Of a stretch of DNA of 64,000 nt, positions 17,113-26,342 are shown piece after piece. Within the stretch, counting starts at the first letter, position 1, and each line of letters begins with the position of its first letter. The notes beneath the pieces are model-generated. The model made no database searches. It was not told the DNA's origin and saw only the letters and a program-made list of their open reading frames with translations. The position numbers and the translations under genes are program-made. This DNA is from Actinomycetota bacterium (GTDB lineage: Bacteria > Actinomycetota > Thermoleophilia > Solirubrobacterales > Solirubrobacteraceae), in NCBI GenBank assembly GCA_005888335.1, contig VAWY01000032.1:1-64000 (forward strand). Direction: 5' to 3'.

Positions 17113-18477
17113 GTGCTTCGGCGCGTCCTGGTCGTCTTCGCGACGCTCTCCCTCACCCTCTTCCTCGCCTCGGCCGCCTCGGGCCGGGCGCTCGCCGGCA
17201 GCGCCCTCGCCGACCACCTGAACGGCTCTGCCGCCGCCGACAAGCTGTCGGGCGCCGGCTCGTCCGACGTGCTCAACGGGCTCGGCGGCGACGACGTGGT
17301 CTCGGGCGGCACCGCGGCCGACAAGCTCTTCGGCGGCGACGGCAACGACACCCTCGACGGCGGCTCGGGCGACGACCAGCTCGGCGGCGGCGCGGGCAAC
17401 GACCGCGCCGACGGCGGGACCGGCAACGACACCGTCGACGGCGGCCTCGGCGACGACCTGCTCGACGGCAACGACGGCGACGACACGCTCACCGGCGGCG
17501 ACGGCAACGACGCCCTGGTCGAGACGCGTTTCGGCGACGACAAGCTGCTCGACGGCGGCGCCGGCGACGACTACGTCGACGGCAATCGCGGCTCGGACCG
17601 GATGGTCGGCGGCGACGGCAACGACGTCATGCGCGGCGGCAACGGCGAGGACGCCATCGACGGCGGCTCGGGCAACGACGTCACCGACGGCGGGGCGGGC
17701 AACGACCGCCTCGCGGGCGGCGCCGGCGACGACGTGCTCGCGGGCGGCGAGGCCGGCGAGGACACGATCGCCGGCGGCGAGGGCGACGACACGATCTACA
17801 CGGGCTCGGCGGTCGACGATGTCGACTGCGGGCCGGGCGACGACACCGTCTACGTCTCGTCGATGGGCGAGGCCGAGCAGACCACCGGCTGCGAGAAGAT
17901 CGTCAAGGGCGATCCCACCGACGGCGGCGGCTTCGACGTCGTTGAGGGCGTCGTCAACGCCGGGCTGCAGCGCGCCGGCGCCATGGCGCAGCAGGGCTCC
18001 GCGGCCGGCAACTTCGACCGCAACGCCCCCAAGGGGACCGACGGCGCCGACCACCTCTCGGGCGGCGACGGCGTCGACCAGCTGCTCGGCAAGGACGGCG
18101 CCGACGTCCTCGGCGGCGGCGGCGGCAACGACGACCTCGACGGCGGCGACGGAAACGACGTCCTGCGCGGCGGGTCGGGCGACGACCGGCTCTTCGGCCG
18201 CTTCGGGAACGACAGGATCTTCGGCGACGCGGGCAACGACGAGCTCGAGGGCGGCCGTGGCGCCGACACGCTGGTCGGCGGCGCGGGCGACGACAGCCTC
18301 AACGGCGGCTACGGCAACGACCGCCTCCAGGCCGGCGCGGGCAACGACACGGTCCGCGCCGTCGGCGGCGGCCGCGACCGCGTCTCCTGCGGTCCTGGGC
18401 GCGATCGCGTCTTCAAGGACCGCATCGACGTCGTCTCCGGCGACTGCGAAGTCGTCAACGGCAAGTCGCGCTCCTAG
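17113..18477 (+). CDS. Secreted RTX-type (nonapeptide) calcium-binding repeat protein
   Basis: 454 residues: a signal peptide ([19 protein letters not shown]), then two blocks of GGxGxDxLx nonapeptides (about residues 38-230 and 312-425). A linker with cysteines ([14 protein letters not shown]) separates them. Repeats such as [17 protein letters not shown] form calcium-filled beta-rolls. It lacks a type I secretion C-terminus and a sortase signal, so Sec export and calcium-driven folding outside the cell are inferred. The GTG start is 7 bp after the flippase stop. The repeat DNA is also open on the other strand, which is an artefact. Confidence 0.85.
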   Translation: MLRRVLVVFATLSLTLFLASAASGRALAGSALADHLNGSAAADKLSGAGSSDVLNGLGGDDVVSGGTAADKLFGGDGNDTLDGGSGDDQLGGGAGNDRADGGTGNDTVDGGLGDDLLDGNDGDDTLTGGDGNDALVETRFGDDKLLDGGAGDDYVDGNRGSDRMVGGDGNDVMRGGNGEDAIDGGSGNDVTDGGAGNDRLAGGAGDDVLAGGEAGEDTIAGGEGDDTIYTGSAVDDVDCGPGDDTVYVSSMGEAEQTTGCEKIVKGDPTDGGGFDVVEGVVNAGLQRAGAMAQQGSAAGNFDRNAPKGTDGADHLSGGDGVDQLLGKDGADVLGGGGGNDDLDGGDGNDVLRGGSGDDRLFGRFGNDRIFGDAGNDELEGGRGADTLVGGAGDDSLNGGYGNDRLQAGAGNDTVRAVGGGRDRVSCGPGRDRVFKDRIDVVSGDCEVVNGKSRS

Positions 18478-18522
18478 GCTCAGCGGCGCCGTGGCGCTCC
18501 GGCGCCGGGTACGCTCGGCGCC

Positions 18523-19746
18523 ATGAGGCGGTCAGCGCTGGCGATCCTGCTGGCGCTGGCCTTCCCGTCCCCCGCAGTCGCCATGATCGGGCTGGGCATC
18601 GCGGACTCCGACAGCGCGACATTCTCCGACCCCGCGTGGCCCGGGCTGAACGTCCGGCTGGTGCGGGCGGTCGCGCCGTGGGACGTCGCGCTGACCGACC
18701 CGGCGGCGGGCACCCCGGCGGGCGACCGGCGCGCGGAGTTCGACCGTTGGGTGGCCGGTGCGGCTGCGGTGGGCGCGCGCCCGCTCGTCACCTTCGAGCA
18801 GAGCCTCGACCCGGCGCGGCCGGGAGCGCCGAGTCTCGACGACTACACCGCGGCGATGCGCGCCTTCGCTGCGACGTATCCATCGGTGCGCGACGTCGCC
18901 CCGTGGAACGAGCCGAACTTTCGCGACCCGGCGGTCAACCCGTACCTGGACCGCCCCGCCGACGCCGCCGCGCTGTGGGGCGCCTTGAGCGCCGCGTGCC
19001 CTGATTGCACGGTGGCCGCCGGGGAGTTCGCCGGGATTCCGGGCGACCCGTACGTGGCGGCCTACCGCGCGGCCCTGGGTACGGCGCAGCCGGCGGTCTG
19101 GTCGTTTCATGCGCACCTCGACACGAGCGACCCGACCGCCCCGGCGACCCGGTTCTTCCTCGGCGCCCTTCCGCCCGACGCGCGGCTGTGGATCGACGAG
19201 GCGGGCTCGTACTTCCGGGACGCGACCGGCGCGATCCGCGGCGACGCGGCCCAGCGCGCGGGCGTCTCGCTCCTGCTCGGCCTGCCCGCGATCGGGCCGC
19301 GCATCGCGCGGATCTACTACTACAACCTCGACAACCAGTGCTCGACCGCCGCGCGCTGCGCGGTCCAGGACCGGGGGCTGGTGGCGCCGAGCCCGTTCGA
19401 CGGCAGCGCGCTGGACTACGACGTCGCCGGTCGCGTCCGGCCGGCGTATGCGGTGGTTCGGGACCGCGGGCCCGTCGCCGTGCCCGCGGCGCCGCGCGGG
19501 TTTGGCCTGCGGGTGACGCCGAGGGCGCGGGCGGTCCGTCCTGGTCGCGCGGCGCGGTTCGTCGTGCGCGTCACGCCGCCGGGGTCGGTCGCGCTGCGCG
19601 TGCGAGGGGCGCGGGTCGCCGCCGCGCGGCTGCCGGCCGTCTGGGTGCGGGCGGCGCGGCCGGGGCGGCACCGTGTGACGGTGACGGCCGAGAGTGCGGG
19701 GACGCGGCGGAGGGCGCGGGTGGTGTTGGTGGTGCGGGGGCGGTAG
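18523..19746 (+). CDS. Secreted glycoside hydrolase-like protein (clan GH-A pattern)
   Basis: A 407-residue exported protein. The signal peptide (ALAILLALAFPSPAVA) precedes a TIM-barrel-like domain with DVAPWNEPNF (candidate acid/base Glu130) and RLWIDEAGSYF (candidate nucleophile Glu226), the spacing seen in clan GH-A. A beta-rich Arg/Val C-terminal domain (~330-407) may bind carbohydrate or wall. It follows the RTX gene by 45 bp. Trimming of the glycan made by the locus is a reasonable guess, but the substrate is unknown. Similar actinobacterial proteins are usually unassigned. Confidence 0.7.
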   Translation: MRRSALAILLALAFPSPAVAMIGLGIADSDSATFSDPAWPGLNVRLVRAVAPWDVALTDPAAGTPAGDRRAEFDRWVAGAAAVGARPLVTFEQSLDPARPGAPSLDDYTAAMRAFAATYPSVRDVAPWNEPNFRDPAVNPYLDRPADAAALWGALSAACPDCTVAAGEFAGIPGDPYVAAYRAALGTAQPAVWSFHAHLDTSDPTAPATRFFLGALPPDARLWIDEAGSYFRDATGAIRGDAAQRAGVSLLLGLPAIGPRIARIYYYNLDNQCSTAARCAVQDRGLVAPSPFDGSALDYDVAGRVRPAYAVVRDRGPVAVPAAPRGFGLRVTPRARAVRPGRAARFVVRVTPPGSVALRVRGARVAAARLPAVWVRAARPGRHRVTVTAESAGTRRRARVVLVVRGR

Positions 19747-20266
19747 GCGGGGGCGTGGCGGTGGCGCGTGGCGCGTGGTGCTCCGCGCCTTTGGCGTGGC
19801 GGGTCGCAGCCGCGCTCGTGGCACCGAGGGGAAGTGAGCCTGGTCTGCGCCCGGGCCGGAGCGGCAACGTGCCAGGCGCGGTGACCCGGGCATCGAAAGT
19901 GCGATCGACCGCGCATATCGCGGTCGATCGCACCCTCGACGCGGCCGGAGCGGCAACACGCCAGGCGGGGGCGCGCGCGGCACGAGTGTCGGATTGGGTC
20001 CCGATATGGGGGCGAATCCGACACTCGTCGCGAGCCCGGAGCGGCAACACGCCAGGCTCGGTGACCCGGAGCAGCGAGAGTCAAGAAGGGATCCGTAGCG
20101 GATCTCTTCTCGACACACGCGCGCGAAACCCTCCCAGGGAGGCGCTGCGGAGCGCGCCCGACAGGTGCGGTCACAAGGACAAACCGCTCCTTCCCCTCGG
20201 TGCCATCCGACCGGGCGGCGACCCGGGACCAGGCCCGAGCGGAGCGCAAGCAGCCAGGAACAAGCC
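19747..20266. repeat. Gene-free block: 90-bp tandem repeats carrying different hairpins, flanked by 16-bp inverted repeats
   Basis: There is no plausible gene here. GGAGCGGCAACRYGCCAGGC occurs at 19858-19877, 19947-19966 and 20038-20057 (89- and 91-bp steps), with a degenerate copy near 20241-20258. Each copy is followed by a different hairpin. The first is 19899-19933 (15-bp perfect stem, CATAT loop). The second is 19982-20028 (14-bp perfect stem). The third is 20084-20110 (12 bp with one G-T). The 16-mer TGGCACCGAGGGGAAG at 19819-19834 recurs inverted at 20190-20205. Part of this block recurs upstream of priA. It lies between convergent genes. Confidence 0.7.
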
Positions 20267-20746
20267 CTAAAACGCCCCCACCCTCCGCTCCTCCCTCTCG
20301 AGCCGCCCCTCCTCTGCCGCCTCACGCGACTCCGCATCCAACGAGACGGCATACAACGTCGCCTCGACCCGCTCCAGCGTCGTCGCCGACAACCCCCGGC
20401 CGCGCCCGTCGAGCAGCCCAGAAGCCGCCGCCAGCAGCTCCCGCAACGCCGCCCGGTGCCGGGCAGTCGCGGCACGAAGGGCGTCGCCTCCCGCCCGCCG
20501 CGCGATCACATCCTGGTGCGCCGCCAGCAACCCATCCCCCGCCGCCCACAGCTCCCGCGCCGCCTTCGGCTGGGACCGCACCGCCTGATTCGCCGCCCAC
20601 GCCGCGACCGACGGCTTGCGCAGCGCCGCGACGGCCTTCCCCTCGTCCCGCCGGCCGGCGGCGCGCAGCTCCCGTACCAGCGCATCCCGCGCCGGCACGA
20701 ACTCCTCGAGCGGCAGCCCGTAGAGCTCGTCGGCGGCGTCACTCAT
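20267..20746 (-). CDS. Conserved helical protein of unknown function
   Basis: A 159-residue, almost entirely helical soluble protein. It starts MSDAADELYGLPLEEFVPARDALVRELR and continues AVAALRKPSVAAWAANQAVR. I have seen this opening in actinobacterial hypothetical proteins but know of no assigned function. The ATG at 20746 lies inside the permease stop region (overlap 8 bp), so it is the last gene of the two-component/ABC operon. The gene-free repeat block begins right after its stop. Confidence 0.65.
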   Translation of the reverse strand: MSDAADELYGLPLEEFVPARDALVRELRAAGRRDEGKAVAALRKPSVAAWAANQAVRSQPKAARELWAAGDGLLAAHQDVIARRAGGDALRAATARHRAALRELLAAASGLLDGRGRGLSATTLERVEATLYAVSLDAESREAAEEGRLEREERRVGAF

Positions 20747-23285
20747 AGGCCAGCGCCCGCAACACATCGAGCCGCGCGGCCCGCCGCGCCGGGCCGATCG
20801 CCATGACGACGCCCGCCAGCCCCGACAGCACCACGAGCACGACGAGGGTGCCGATCGGGAACGACAGCGTGAAGCCGTCGTCGCGCAGCGGCTGCGCCAC
20901 CGCCACCGCGAGGACGCAGCCGACGGCGATCCCGAGCACCGCCCCGATCACGGACGTGATCACCGCCTCGTAGCGCACCATCCGCCGCACCTGGCGCCGC
21001 GACGCGCCGATCGCGCGCAGCATCCCCAGCTCGCGCGTGCGCTCGTGGATCGCCAGCGCCAGCGTGTTGACGATCCCGAACAGCGACACGATCAGGCTCA
21101 GCGCGAGCAGGACGTAGATCAGCGTCAGCAGCTGCGTGATGCCGCCCGCCTGGCGGTCCTTGAACTGCTTGGCGGTGAGCACCTCGGCGACCGGGAAGCG
21201 CGTCTTGAGCACGCGCTCGACCGTCTTCTGCGTGCGCCCGGCGTCCGCGCCCGGCCGCAGCGCGACGAAGACGAGCGCGACCTCGCGCTCGCCGAACGCG
21301 GTCAGGGCCAGCCTGTCGGTCACCGTGAGGTCGGCGAGCAGCCCGCTGCGGTCGTCGGCGATCCCGCTGACGGTCAGCGAGACCCGGTGCCCGGTGGGCG
21401 TCGTCAGCCGCACCGCGTCGCCGACCGCGAGATGCCGGTCGTCGGCGTACTTCTTGGCGACGACGACGCCGCGGTCGTGCAGCGCGCGCAGCGAGCCCTG
21501 CTTGAGCCTCGGCTTGTAGACGTCGGGGAAGGTCGCGGGGTCGATCGCCGAGACGGACGCCGTGCCCCGCGTGCCGGCGACCCTCGCCCGCGAGAAGACC
21601 ACCGGCGAGACCTCGCGCACCCCGCGAAGGTGGACCGCCGCCGCGCCCGCTCCGCGCGGGATCGCCGAGTAGCTGTCGGTGTTCTCGATGATCAGGACGT
21701 TCGACACGAGCGCCGTGTCGACCGCGCGGGCGATCGACGACCGGGCGCTGTCGGCGAAGATCGAGGCGAAGGCGACGAGGGCGAGGCCGACCATGAGCGC
21801 GGCCGCGGTGACCGCCGTGCGCCCGGGCTGGCGTACCGCGTTCTCGCGCGCCAGGCGGCCGGTCAGGCCGGGCAGCGGCGCTCCGACCGCGGAGGCCAGC
21901 GGCGGCACCAGCCGCGGCGTCAGCAGCGCGACGCCGAGGAACACCGCGCCCGCGCCCGCCCCGATGAGCGACAGCGCGCCGTTCGTGCTCAGCCCGCCGA
22001 ACAGCCCGACGCCGAGCGCGACCGCGCCCGCCGCCGTCAGGAAGACGGCGAGCGGCGTGGTGAAGCGGGCAAGGCGCCCGCGCGGCAGGACCGCGCCCTC
22101 GCGCAGCGCGGCGATCGGCGGCACGCGCGTCGCCCGCAGCGCCGGCGCGAGGCTCGACAGCACCGTCACGAGCACACCGACGACGAGCGCGACGATCACC
22201 GTCCGCGCCGCGATCACCGTCCCCGCGGCCGGCAGGTCGGCGCCGAAGAGCCTGAACAGCGCCTTCAGCCCGGGCGCGAGTGCGATGCCCAGCCCCAGAC
22301 CCGCGAGCGCGCCGCCGGTCCCGAGGACGAGGCTCTCGGCCAGCACCGAGCGCAGCACCTGGCGGCGCTTGGCGCCGAGCGTGCGCAGCAGGGCGAGCTC
22401 GCGCGTGCGCTGGGCGATCGTGATCGAGAAGGTGTTGAAGATCAGGAACGCGCCGACGAACAGCGCGATCCCCGCGAAGGCCAGCAGCCCGATGCGCAGG
22501 AAGCTCAGGTTGTCGCGGATCTCGCGTGACTGGCGATCGGCCTCCTCCGAGCCGGTGCGGACCTCGACCGAGCGCGGCGTGGCCGCGCGGATGCGGCGCT
22601 TGAGCTCCGCGGGCGCGACACCGGGCCGGCCGGCGACGTCGATCGTGTCGAAGCGCCCCGCCTTGCCGGTGATGCGCTGCGCCTCGCGCAGCGTCGTGAC
22701 CGCGGCGACCGCGCCGCCGAAGGTCGAGCCGCCGAACTCCGTCAGCCCGACGATCCGCAGCGTCTGCGCCGGCCCGGTGCCGACGACCCGGATCCTGTCG
22801 CCCACGCCGAGCCCCGCGCGCTTGGCAGCCGCCCGGTCCAGCGCCACCTCGCGGTCGTTGGCCGGCTTGCGCCCCACTGGGAACGAGAACGCCTCGAAGC
22901 GCCGCGAGCGCAGCGAGGAGACGAAGTTCGGCGGCCCGGCGATCCCCAGCCGCTTGCCGTCGGTCTTGAGGATGACGACCTGCGAGAACAGCCCGCCTTC
23001 GGCCTCCTGCACGCCCGGGACGCCCTGGATCCGCCGCAGGACGGACTCGCGGATAGACGGGCTCGAGCTCGAGCCGCCATGGTCGCCCTTGATCGTCTCG
23101 TGCGGCGTGACGGCGACGTCGGTGCGGCTGTTGGCCTGCTGGAAGATCTTGTCGAACGACCGGTTGATCGTGTCGGTGAGCACGTACGTGCCGGCGATCA
23201 GCGCCACGCCGAGCGCGACGGCCAGCGCGGTCAGCGCGAGGCGCAGCTTGCGCGCGCGAAAGCCCTTGAGCGCGACCCGGATCAT
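20739..23285 (-). CDS. ABC transporter permease, MacB/FtsX type (duplicated)
   Basis: An 848-residue permease: an N-terminal helix (LRLALTALAVALGVALIAGTY), a large extracytoplasmic MacB-PCD-like domain, and an FtsX segment (SITIAQRTRELALLRTLGAKRRQV) with three helices. A second external domain and a second FtsX segment (LALAIHERTRELGMLRAIGASRRQV) follow. Type VII ABC systems of this shape drive lipoprotein or peptide movement rather than simple import. The ATG at 23285 shares one base with the ATPase stop (TGATG). It is controlled by the adjacent two-component genes by inference. Confidence 0.9.
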   Translation of the reverse strand: MIRVALKGFRARKLRLALTALAVALGVALIAGTYVLTDTINRSFDKIFQQANSRTDVAVTPHETIKGDHGGSSSSPSIRESVLRRIQGVPGVQEAEGGLFSQVVILKTDGKRLGIAGPPNFVSSLRSRRFEAFSFPVGRKPANDREVALDRAAAKRAGLGVGDRIRVVGTGPAQTLRIVGLTEFGGSTFGGAVAAVTTLREAQRITGKAGRFDTIDVAGRPGVAPAELKRRIRAATPRSVEVRTGSEEADRQSREIRDNLSFLRIGLLAFAGIALFVGAFLIFNTFSITIAQRTRELALLRTLGAKRRQVLRSVLAESLVLGTGGALAGLGLGIALAPGLKALFRLFGADLPAAGTVIAARTVIVALVVGVLVTVLSSLAPALRATRVPPIAALREGAVLPRGRLARFTTPLAVFLTAAGAVALGVGLFGGLSTNGALSLIGAGAGAVFLGVALLTPRLVPPLASAVGAPLPGLTGRLARENAVRQPGRTAVTAAALMVGLALVAFASIFADSARSSIARAVDTALVSNVLIIENTDSYSAIPRGAGAAAVHLRGVREVSPVVFSRARVAGTRGTASVSAIDPATFPDVYKPRLKQGSLRALHDRGVVVAKKYADDRHLAVGDAVRLTTPTGHRVSLTVSGIADDRSGLLADLTVTDRLALTAFGEREVALVFVALRPGADAGRTQKTVERVLKTRFPVAEVLTAKQFKDRQAGGITQLLTLIYVLLALSLIVSLFGIVNTLALAIHERTRELGMLRAIGASRRQVRRMVRYEAVITSVIGAVLGIAVGCVLAVAVAQPLRDDGFTLSFPIGTLVVLVVLSGLAGVVMAIGPARRAARLDVLRALAYE

Positions 23286-23983
23286 CAGGCGGCCGCCTGT
23301 TGGCGACGATCGTCGACGACGCAGCCATCGGCGAGCTCGATGACGCGGTCGGCGTAGGCCGCCGCGTCGGGGTCGTGGGTGACCATGATCACCGTCTGGC
23401 CGAGGTCGTCGACCGAGGCGCGCAGCAGGTCGAGCACCTCCGTGGAGGCGTGCGAGTCCAGGTTGCCGGTCGGCTCGTCGGCGAAGACGACCGCCGGGCG
23501 CGAGACCAGCGCCCGCGCCAGCGCGACGCGCTGCTGCTGGCCGCCTGACAGCTCCGCCGGGCGGTGGCTGAGCCGGTCGCCCAGGCCGACGGTCGCGACC
23601 AGCCGCTCCAGCCACGCCCGCTCGGGCCGGCGGCCGGCGATCGACAGCGGCAGCACGATGTTCTCCTCGGCGTTGAGGACCGGCAGGAGATTGAAGGCCT
23701 GGAAGACGAACCCGATCTTCTCGCGGCGCAGCTCGGTGAGCGCGTCGTCGTCGAGCGCGCCCAGCTCGGTCCCGTCGACGGTCACGGTCCCGCTCGTCGG
23801 CCGGTCGAGCCCCGCCAGCAGGTGCATGAGCGTCGACTTGCCCGAGCCCGACGGCCCCATGATCGCCGTCAGCTCCCCGGCGGGGAAGGCGACGGTCACC
23901 CCGGCGAGGGCGTGCACCGCGGCCTCCCCCTCGCCGTAGGTGCGGCGAAGGTCCTTCGACGAGACGATGGGCGTAGGTGTCAT
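23285..23983 (-). CDS. ABC transporter ATP-binding protein (MacB/LolD type)
   Basis: A 232-residue ATPase with Walker A GPSGSGKSTLMHLLAG, the Q-loop FVFQAFNLLPVL, signature LSGGQQQRVALARALV, Walker B AVVFADEPTGNLDS and the H-loop MVTHD. The NLDS form is typical of MacB/LolD ATPases paired with FtsX permeases. The ATG overlaps the response-regulator stop (ATGA). It pairs with the 848-residue permease downstream. Confidence 0.95.
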   Translation of the reverse strand: MTPTPIVSSKDLRRTYGEGEAAVHALAGVTVAFPAGELTAIMGPSGSGKSTLMHLLAGLDRPTSGTVTVDGTELGALDDDALTELRREKIGFVFQAFNLLPVLNAEENIVLPLSIAGRRPERAWLERLVATVGLGDRLSHRPAELSGGQQQRVALARALVSRPAVVFADEPTGNLDSHASTEVLDLLRASVDDLGQTVIMVTHDPDAAAYADRVIELADGCVVDDRRQQAAA

Positions 23984-24627
23984 CCGGCCTCCAGGTAGCG
24001 CAGAACCGCGAGCACGCGGCGATGGTCCTCGGCCGCTGGGGCGAGGCCGAGCTTTCCGAAGATCGAGGTCACGTGCTTCTCGACCGCCCGCTCGGTGACC
24101 ACGAGCTGCTCGGCGATCGCGATGTTGGAGCGGCCCTCGGCCATCAGCCCGAGCACCTCGCGCTCGCGCGGCGTCAGGACGCCGAGCGGGTCCTCGCGCC
24201 GGCGGCGCCCGAGCAGCAGCGAGACGACCTCGGGGTCGAGCGCCGAGCCGCCCTCGGCGACGCGGCGTACGGCGTCGGTGAAGCGATCGATGTCGGCGAC
24301 GCGATCCTTGAGCAGGTAGCCCAGGCCGCCGGCGCCGTCGGCGAACAGCTCGAGCGCCGAGCCCGCCTCGACGACCTGCGAGAGCACCAGCACGCCCGTC
24401 TCAGGTCGCGACCGGCGGATCTCCGCGGCGGCGCGCAGCCCCTCGTCGGTCTGCGTGGGCGGCATGCGCACGTCGACCACCGCGACGTCGGGCTTGTGGG
24501 CGCCGACCTTGCGCAGCAGGTCCTCGGCGTCCCCCGCCTGGGCGACGACGTCGAAGCCCGCCTCCTGCAGCAGGCGCACGACGCCCTCGCGCAGCAGCAC
24601 GCTGTCGTCGGCGACTACGACGCGCAT
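23980..24627 (-). CDS. NarL/LuxR-type response regulator
   Basis: 215 residues. The receiver domain begins MRVVVADDSVLLREGVV, with acidic pocket Asp7/Asp8 and phospho-acceptor Asp52 in VAVVDVRMPP, then LSQVVEAG and the YLLKD lysine. The LuxR-type DNA-binding domain (TPREREVLGLMAEGRSNIAIAEQL then ERAVEKHVTSIFGKLGL) closes the protein. It overlaps the kinase stop by 13 bp and the ATPase start by 4 bp, making this a tightly coupled kinase-regulator-transporter unit. Confidence 0.93.
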   Translation of the reverse strand: MRVVVADDSVLLREGVVRLLQEAGFDVVAQAGDAEDLLRKVGAHKPDVAVVDVRMPPTQTDEGLRAAAEIRRSRPETGVLVLSQVVEAGSALELFADGAGGLGYLLKDRVADIDRFTDAVRRVAEGGSALDPEVVSLLLGRRRREDPLGVLTPREREVLGLMAEGRSNIAIAEQLVVTERAVEKHVTSIFGKLGLAPAAEDHRRVLAVLRYLEAG

Positions 24628-26342
24628 GGAATCGTGGCGCGGACGAGCGTGCCCTCGCCCGGCGGGGAGTGGACTTCGAGGCGACCGTCGAGCGCGGCGA
24701 GGCGGTCGGCCAGGCCGCGCAGGCCGGTCCCGGCGGCGGCGTCGGCGCCGCCCACGCCGTCGTCGCGGACCTCGACGACCGCGGCGCCGTCGCGGCGCGC
24801 CACGCGCACGTGCGCCTCCTGGGCGCGCGCGTACTTGGCCACGTTGGTCAGCGACTCCGCGACGACGAAGTAGGCGGCGGCCTCGACGGCGGCGGGCAGG
24901 CGCTCGCCGGGCAGCTCGTCGAGCGCCACGGGCACGGTCGCGCGGTCGGCGAGCGCCTCGAGCGCCGGCTCCAGCCCGCGGTCGGTGAGCACTGCCGGGT
25001 GAATCCCGCGCGCGAGCTCGCGCAGCTCCTCGAGCGCATGGCGGAGCTCGTCGCGCGCCGCGTCGAGCAGACGCGTCGCCGTCGCCGGGTCGGCGGCGAC
25101 CTTGGCCCGCGCGAGCCCCAGCTGCAGCGACAGCGCGACCAGCCGCTGCTGCGCGCCGTCGTGCAGATCGCGCTCCAGGCTGCGGCGCTCGGCCAGGCCG
25201 GCCAGGACCAGCCGCTGGCGCGAGTCCTGCAGCTCGGCCACGCGGGCGCGCAGCTCGGCGGCGAGGCGCTCGTTCTCCAGGGCGAGCGCGGCGGCGCCCG
25301 CGGCGGCGCGGAGCAGCTCGGGCTCCTCCGCGAGCGCCGGGTCGTGCACGATCGCGCCGATCTGCTCGCCGTCGCGCTCCAGGAGCGTCACGCCGGCGGC
25401 GGGCAGCGCGGCCGCGTGCCCCTCGGCGTCGACCCACGCCTCGCGTCCCGGCCGGCGGTAGAGCAGGCGCAGCGAGGGGTCGCCCAGCGCGTCGGCCAGC
25501 GCATCGCGCAGGCCCTCGGTGTCCTGAAGGCGGCCGACGAGCGCGGCCACCGCCCCGGTGCGCGAGTGCCGGGAGCGCATCAGCCCGACCAGGTAGGCGT
25601 AGGGCACGGCGAGGAGGAACGCCAGCGCCGGGCCGCCGGTGACGGGGCCGCCGCTGCTGCCGGCGATGTCGGTCAGCGAGCCCACGGCGAGGCCGATCGC
25701 GAACAGCAGCCCGGTCCACAGCACGGGAGCCAGCGAGCGGCGCTGGATGCGCGTCGCGTGCCGCCAGCGCCGGAAGAGCGTCACTGCGACCGCGATGGTG
25801 AGCGCGATTGCGAACGCGTTGCCGCCGATGTCGATGACGTCGGCCGCGACCTTCTGCTCGCTGAGCAGGAGGGCGTTGGCCGGAGCGTTGTGGATGCCGC
25901 AGTCGCAGCCGGCGCGAAACAGCGAGATGCCGAGCGGGATGGCGATGACCGCCGCGTAGCCGGAGGCGGCGAGCCCTCGCGCCCAGCGGCCCTCCAGGCG
26001 ACCGGACGGGAAGGCGAGCAGCAGGTGGACGATCACCGCCGCCCACACGCTGTTGAGCACGATGCCCACCGTGTAGACGGCGGACGTGTTGGACTCCGAC
26101 AGGGCGCCCAGAAACCACGTGAAGCCGACCGCGGTCATGAGCGCGCCGACGCGGTTCTCGGGGCGGCGCCACCACGCGAACAGCCCGACGCCGACGAAGC
26201 TCAGGCCGATGAACGGCGGGAAGATGAGCGTGACGGTCTTGTTCGGCTCGTGCGCGCTCGTCGCGACGAGCGCGCACGCCACCGCGGCCAGCGCGAGGCC
26301 CGCGCCCCCGATCATCCACAGCGCCCGCTTGAGTCCGGTCAT
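24615..26342 (-). CDS. Membrane histidine kinase, HisKA_3 (NarX/DesK-like)
   Basis: 575 residues: about seven to eight membrane helices in the first 255 residues, a GAF-like segment (~265-360), then HisKA_3 with RDLHDGAQQ (phospho-His394) and an HATPase domain ending TGLRGLADRLAALDGRLEV and GTLVRATIP. Two cysteines in a CDC motif (146/148) sit between helices. The multi-helix sensor suggests a membrane or lipid-borne signal, as in LiaS/DesK-like systems. The ATG at 26342 overlaps the upstream receiver stop (ATGA). Confidence 0.92.
   Translation of the reverse strand: MTGLKRALWMIGGAGLALAAVACALVATSAHEPNKTVTLIFPPFIGLSFVGVGLFAWWRRPENRVGALMTAVGFTWFLGALSESNTSAVYTVGIVLNSVWAAVIVHLLLAFPSGRLEGRWARGLAASGYAAVIAIPLGISLFRAGCDCGIHNAPANALLLSEQKVAADVIDIGGNAFAIALTIAVAVTLFRRWRHATRIQRRSLAPVLWTGLLFAIGLAVGSLTDIAGSSGGPVTGGPALAFLLAVPYAYLVGLMRSRHSRTGAVAALVGRLQDTEGLRDALADALGDPSLRLLYRRPGREAWVDAEGHAAALPAAGVTLLERDGEQIGAIVHDPALAEEPELLRAAAGAAALALENERLAAELRARVAELQDSRQRLVLAGLAERRSLERDLHDGAQQRLVALSLQLGLARAKVAADPATATRLLDAARDELRHALEELRELARGIHPAVLTDRGLEPALEALADRATVPVALDELPGERLPAAVEAAAYFVVAESLTNVAKYARAQEAHVRVARRDGAAVVEVRDDGVGGADAAAGTGLRGLADRLAALDGRLEVHSPPGEGTLVRATIPCAS

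Noticed and set aside
17200..18460. CRISPR-like or satellite array
   Set aside because: The periodicity is 27 bp within one reading frame and translates to RTX nonapeptides; no spacer/repeat structure.
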